DNA of 64,000 nucleotides, taken from positions 1,185,789 through 1,249,788 of the forward strand of contig NW_024468939.1 in NCBI RefSeq assembly GCF_010015615.1, in the 5' to 3' direction. This stretch comes from Cucurbitaria berberidis CBS 394.84. Taxonomy: Eukaryota > Ascomycota > Dothideomycetes > Pleosporales > Cucurbitariaceae. A program made the position numbers and the translations under genes. The notes beneath the pieces were generated by a model. That model was not told where the DNA came from. It was given only the letters and a program-made list of their open reading frames with translations, and did not search any database. Shown here in pieces: positions 60,029-64,000 of the stretch; position 1 is the first letter of the stretch; each line of letters begins with the position of its first letter.

Positions 60029-60327
60029 GCTGGGCGAGTATCGAAGTACTGCGAGCGCTACAAGGTTGTGAAAGTTGGCGATTGTCGAAGTGTTCGGGTT
60101 GGCGGCGAATGTGGAGAGCTAGCGGCGTAGGGCTGCAGGCTAGGCGGCCGATCTCACGGGACCACGCGAAGCATTCCGGCGCGCTTCTGTGTTGTGCATC
60201 CACGTACGCTTTCACTCTGCGCGTCTGCTGTGCCTCATTTTGGCGCGTATTGGCCTTGGATATCTCCCATGAACATGATGCGGCACCTATCCTTTCGGCA
60301 TATATCCTACCATCGAGCCGTGCCGTC
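60029..60327. promoter_or_regulatory. Bidirectional promoter SLU7 / REV3
   Basis: The two divergent start codons are 299 bases apart, so both core promoters must lie here or overlap the neighbouring leaders. No TATA box is obvious. Confidence 0.6.
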
Positions 60328-63300
60328 ATGGAGACGTTCCGCTTCCGCTTGAACTGTATCGACAACTACCAGGCCACGCCGACAGACCTCGATCCAGTCC
60401 TCCGACGTAATACAGGTCCATCTCAGCGCCAGGGTGCGCCTCAGGTTCCGGTCATTCGAGCTTTTGGTGCGACCGAGACTGGGCAGAAGGTGTGCGCTCA
60501 TATTCATGGAGCGCTACCTTATCTGTACTTGGAGTACAGCGGGAGCTTGGAGAAAGATGCCGGTAAGCGGGCGTGTCTCTTATTCTGATCTGTATGTTAA
60601 CTTTCGTATAGTGACTGCATATATCCTTGCCCTCCGAGCCTCGATTGATCATGCCCTTGCTGCGACCTACCGACGAAACGCATACGATGGAAAGTCTGTA
60701 TACGTCGGGCATATTACCCTGGTTAAAGGCGTGCCCTTTTATGGATACAATGTCGGGTACAAAGTCTTCCTGAAGGTCTACATGCTCAATCCAATGCATA
60801 TGACCCGGTTCGCAGACCTGTTACATCAAGGAGCCATCATGAACCGCGCCTTTCAACCATACGAGAGCCACTTGCAGTACCTGCTACAGTGGATGTGTGA
60901 CTACAATCTGTATGGATGTGGCTATATCGACTGCGCAAAAGTCCAGTTCCGCGGCCCCCTCCCCGACAGCGACGAGGTAGATATAGACCTCCACATGTGG
61001 CATGATGCTTCTATTCCTGACGAGTTTATTGCGGAAGAGGGTCAGTACCCACGACAGAGCCATTGCACGCTCGAGGTCGATATCTGCGTCCAGGACATCC
61101 TGAACCGGCACGAGCTTCAATACCGACCCATTCACCACGATTTCCTGGAGCGGTCGAGCCAGATGCCTAGAAATCCAGACGACAAATATGTCCCATCCAT
61201 GGCTGGATTGTGGAGGGATGAGACGCGCCGGCGCAAGCTTCGCATGGGTCTCACCAATCCCTCAAGTAGCCCCTTCCCTGCTGAAGTCCTTGTATCCATG
61301 TCTGCAGATCCCAGGAATGCTGAAAAGGGTGGATGGATACATGAAGAGGAATATCGCGATCTTGTAGCAGAACTGATCAAGGAAGAACGACGCCAGAAAT
61401 CAGACGTGAAATTCGATACCTTCGTGAAACCAATCGAAGGTCTAGAGGCCCTCAAGACCGCCGTAGAAAGCATTGAAGACTTGTATCCGGAGAACCTGTT
61501 GACTCAACAGCTTCCAGACGACAGCCAAGAGCAACGGCTCGAGCTTAATCAACAGGAGGTGGGTGAAAACATACCAATTGTACTACCTGAGAATATCGTG
61601 CAGCACGGTGAGCCTTCTGTTGGAAATGCACCAGCTGGAGATGAGGCAGAGGCAGAAAATCAGTCCGACACAGAAGAGCAGCAATCACTGGACCCTTTGA
61701 CAGTGTCTCTACTCCAAGGCTCTGGCGAGAGGACTACGGAGGATGAGCTCATTGATGAACGCATTGCTGGCCCAGGCGACGACGGGGCCCCTACCGGATC
61801 TCGCGATTCGAACAACACACGGAAACGACATTCTGAGCCATCGTACGAAGATTCTGTCAAACGACAAAGGATACTAGCTGCAACCCAGGGAAGTGCTAAA
61901 CGCGTTTCATCCCACGATGCCGTTAGCGAAGAAGGTAAACAGCACGCGCGCGCTTCGCAGCCCAGCCTGTTGTCACAAACAAGTATCAAAGCACAGGGAG
62001 TTGGCGGACCCACAACACGTTCGTTTCCCGTGGTGAAGAACACAAATGCACCTGAAACAGTTCTCCGTCTCAGTCAGTCAGGCTTCTCAAACTCGCAAGA
62101 AACTCTCAAGACACCCCGGCCTAAGAATCTCACGGTTAGACTCTCACAGCAGTCCCCGGTGACTCCTTGGACGTATCACAAGACCTCGTCCGCATTGGCG
62201 AGCAGCAACAGTCCAAAATCCCGGTCTGAGGCCGTTGCCATAACAGAGCAGTTGAGCGAGTCTTTCAACCATCGCTGCTCGGCCGTATATTACGGGCATC
62301 TACCTCCTTCGGCTGATTTGGTCGATAGTACTATAATGCATGCCGGCCTTCCACCTGTAATCTACCAGGACGCCTATTACAGTGATGAAAAAGACGTACC
62401 AGATCGCTCGCGTGAGTATGCTGGGCGAGAGTTCAAGCTACAGAGCACCACACTGCCTTATCTTCCTCCATTCGACCTAACAGGTACATCTGCCGCCAAC
62501 ATTGGAGAGCATCCGCCTGTTGTGGTAGACAAGAATAAAGAAGCCGCTGTACATCGAGCGAGATCGCAACGGTGTAACTTACGCCATTGGGAGATCTCAA
62601 ATCCTCCACCATCTTTCAAAGCAGTGGAAAGTTGGCTGCTACAAGAGAGAAAACAATTCGAAGTGGTCAAACTTGCATCAAATACCGAACAGAAACAAGC
62701 ACTGAGGCCGCAAAAGACAAAAATATCAAAGCATCTCTCGCAGATCGATGGCCCTACACAGAAGAATAAGCATGGCTTCAAATTCTCGCAGAAGAAGAAG
62801 TCCACGAGTGTCAAACACGAGACTCAATACATGAGCATTATGAGCCTTGAGGTGCATGTCAACTCACGCGGGTCTTTGGTGCCAGATCCCGCCGAGGATG
62901 AAATTCAATGTATATTTTGGACAGTGCAAGGCGAGAAGAACGTGACTACTGCTCGCCCGCGTGTCGGCATACTCTGTCTCTCGGACGAACATGGCATTGC
63001 CGAGCGAATGGCCAAACAAGTTTCAGTAGAGGTCGAGTATGAGGAAGATGAGCTTGACCTCATTAATCGCATCGTGGATATCGTTCGCCAATTCGATCCG
63101 GATATTCTTACTGGTTACGAGGTACACAACGGGTCTTGGGGTTACCTCATCGAGCGCGCAAGGATGAAGTTCGAGTACAATCTCTGCGACGAGATCAGCA
63201 GGATGAAGTCGCAATCTCATGGCAGGTTTGGCAAGGAAGCTGATCGCTGGGGCTTCACGCATACATCGACGATCCGAGTTACTGGCCGCCATATGATCAA

Positions 63301-64000
63301 TATATGGAGAGCGATGCGTGGAGAATTGAATCTCCTACAGTATACGATGGAAAACGTTGTGTTTCATCTCCTCCACAAGCGTATACCGCATTATCAGCAC
63401 TCGGATCTCACAACCTGGTACACGAGCAACAAGCCGCGAGATCTGTCAAAGGTTCTAGATCACTTTGTTACCCGCGTGCAGCTTAATCTCGACATACTGG
63501 AGGCCAATGAAATCGTACCACGTACTAGTGAACAAGCTCGCCTCCTCGGGGTAGACTTCTTCTCCGTCATTTCGCGAGGCTCGCAATTCAAGGTCGAATC
63601 CACCATGTTTCGCATCGCGAAGCCTGAGAATTTCATTCTAGTTTCCCCTAGTCGGAAACAGGTCGGCCAGCAAAACGCTCTTGAGTGCTTACCACTAGTG
63701 ATGGAGCCACAAAGCGCATTCTATTCCAGCCCTTTGCTAGTCTTGGACTTCCAGTCGCTCTACCCTAGCGTCATGATAGCTTACAATTTCTGCTACTCGA
63801 CATGTCTCGGACGCATCGTTAGCTGGCGAGGCCGCAATAAGATGGGGTTCATGGACTTCAAGCGCGAACCTCAGCTACTAGAGCTTGTCAAAGACCATAT
63901 CAACATCGCGCCCAATGGCATGATGTACGTTAAGCCAGAGATGCGCAAGTCGCTATTAGCTAAGATGTTGGGTGAAATCTTGGAGACTCGTGTTATGGTC
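60328..64000 (+). CDS. REV3: DNA polymerase zeta catalytic subunit, C-terminus beyond window
   Basis: Exon 1 (60328..60562) and a long exon 2 from 60612 to the right edge flank a 49-nt intron. The N-terminal domain (METFRFRLNCIDNYQATPTD; ALPYLYLEYSG; ALAATYRRNAYDGKSVYVGH) is that of B-family polymerase zeta. A long poorly conserved, Ser/Gln-rich region follows (about residues 390-820). Then comes the exonuclease-like domain, with YMSIMSLEVHVNSRG where an active exonuclease has DxE, and DPDILTGYEVHNGSWGYL. The polymerase palm starts with LVLDFQSLYPSVMIAYNF, containing the first catalytic Asp. The replaced acidic residues fit the known lack of proofreading in Rev3. It carries out translesion synthesis with Rev7. 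The window ends inside the polymerase domain; no break is seen up to there. Confidence 0.94.

Overview
The window looks like nuclear DNA of a filamentous ascomycete, most likely a Dothideomycete (Pleosporales-like). The protein set is typical of these fungi: AA9 and PL4 plant-cell-wall enzymes, a DUF1996 secreted protein, a hybrid histidine kinase and a HeLo-like/STAND N-terminal protein. Genes carry many short introns, mostly 45-70 nt, with CTAAC-like branch sites. Both strands are used, there are no operons, and some gene-free stretches are several kb long. All exon joins below were inferred by eye from reading frames, splice signals and family alignments recalled from general knowledge; no searches were run.

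Layout. 0-1.4 kb: F-box/LRR protein, cut by the left edge (-). 2.1-4.2 kb: two small conserved-looking proteins (-). 6.5-7.7 kb: DUF1996 secreted protein (-). 10.0-15.4 kb: PHO85/PHOA-type CDK, M20 amidohydrolase, and a large PEPV-repeat protein (all -). 17.3-22.7 kb: divergent SF3a subunit 1 (PRP21, -) and O-mannosyltransferase PMT1 (+). 25.2-28.8 kb: class II aldolase and rhamnogalacturonate lyase PL4 (+). 28.8-36.4 kb: gene-poor, with one 165-aa orphan gene. 36.4-38.6 kb: mitochondrial aspartyl-tRNA synthetase (-). 40.2-44.4 kb: GAF-domain hybrid histidine kinase (-, seven exons). 45.4-48.9 kb: HeLo-like/STAND N-terminal protein that appears broken (-). 49.7-51.2 kb: COX10 (+). 52.0-52.9 kb: AA9 LPMO (+). 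53.4-54.3 kb: broken SAM methyltransferase (+). 54.6-58.0 kb: SLA2/HIP1R endocytic adaptor (-). 58.6-60.0 kb: SLU7 (-), divergent from REV3 (DNA polymerase zeta, +), which runs off the right edge.

Most intact genes are unrelated housekeeping functions: splicing (PRP21, SLU7), mitochondrial function (aspartyl-tRNA synthetase, COX10), secretory-pathway O-mannosylation (PMT1), endocytosis (SLA2) and translesion synthesis (REV3). Accessory, saprotrophy-type genes (PL4, AA9, DUF1996) sit between them. The most notable features are two decayed genes on either side of the COX10/AA9 pair, a minisatellite that continues the reading frame of the CDK C-terminus past its stop codon, a uORF whose stop overlaps the COX10 start, and very small internal exons (13 and 29 nt). 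No CRISPR, rRNA, convincing tRNA, transposon or virus-like gene was recognised.
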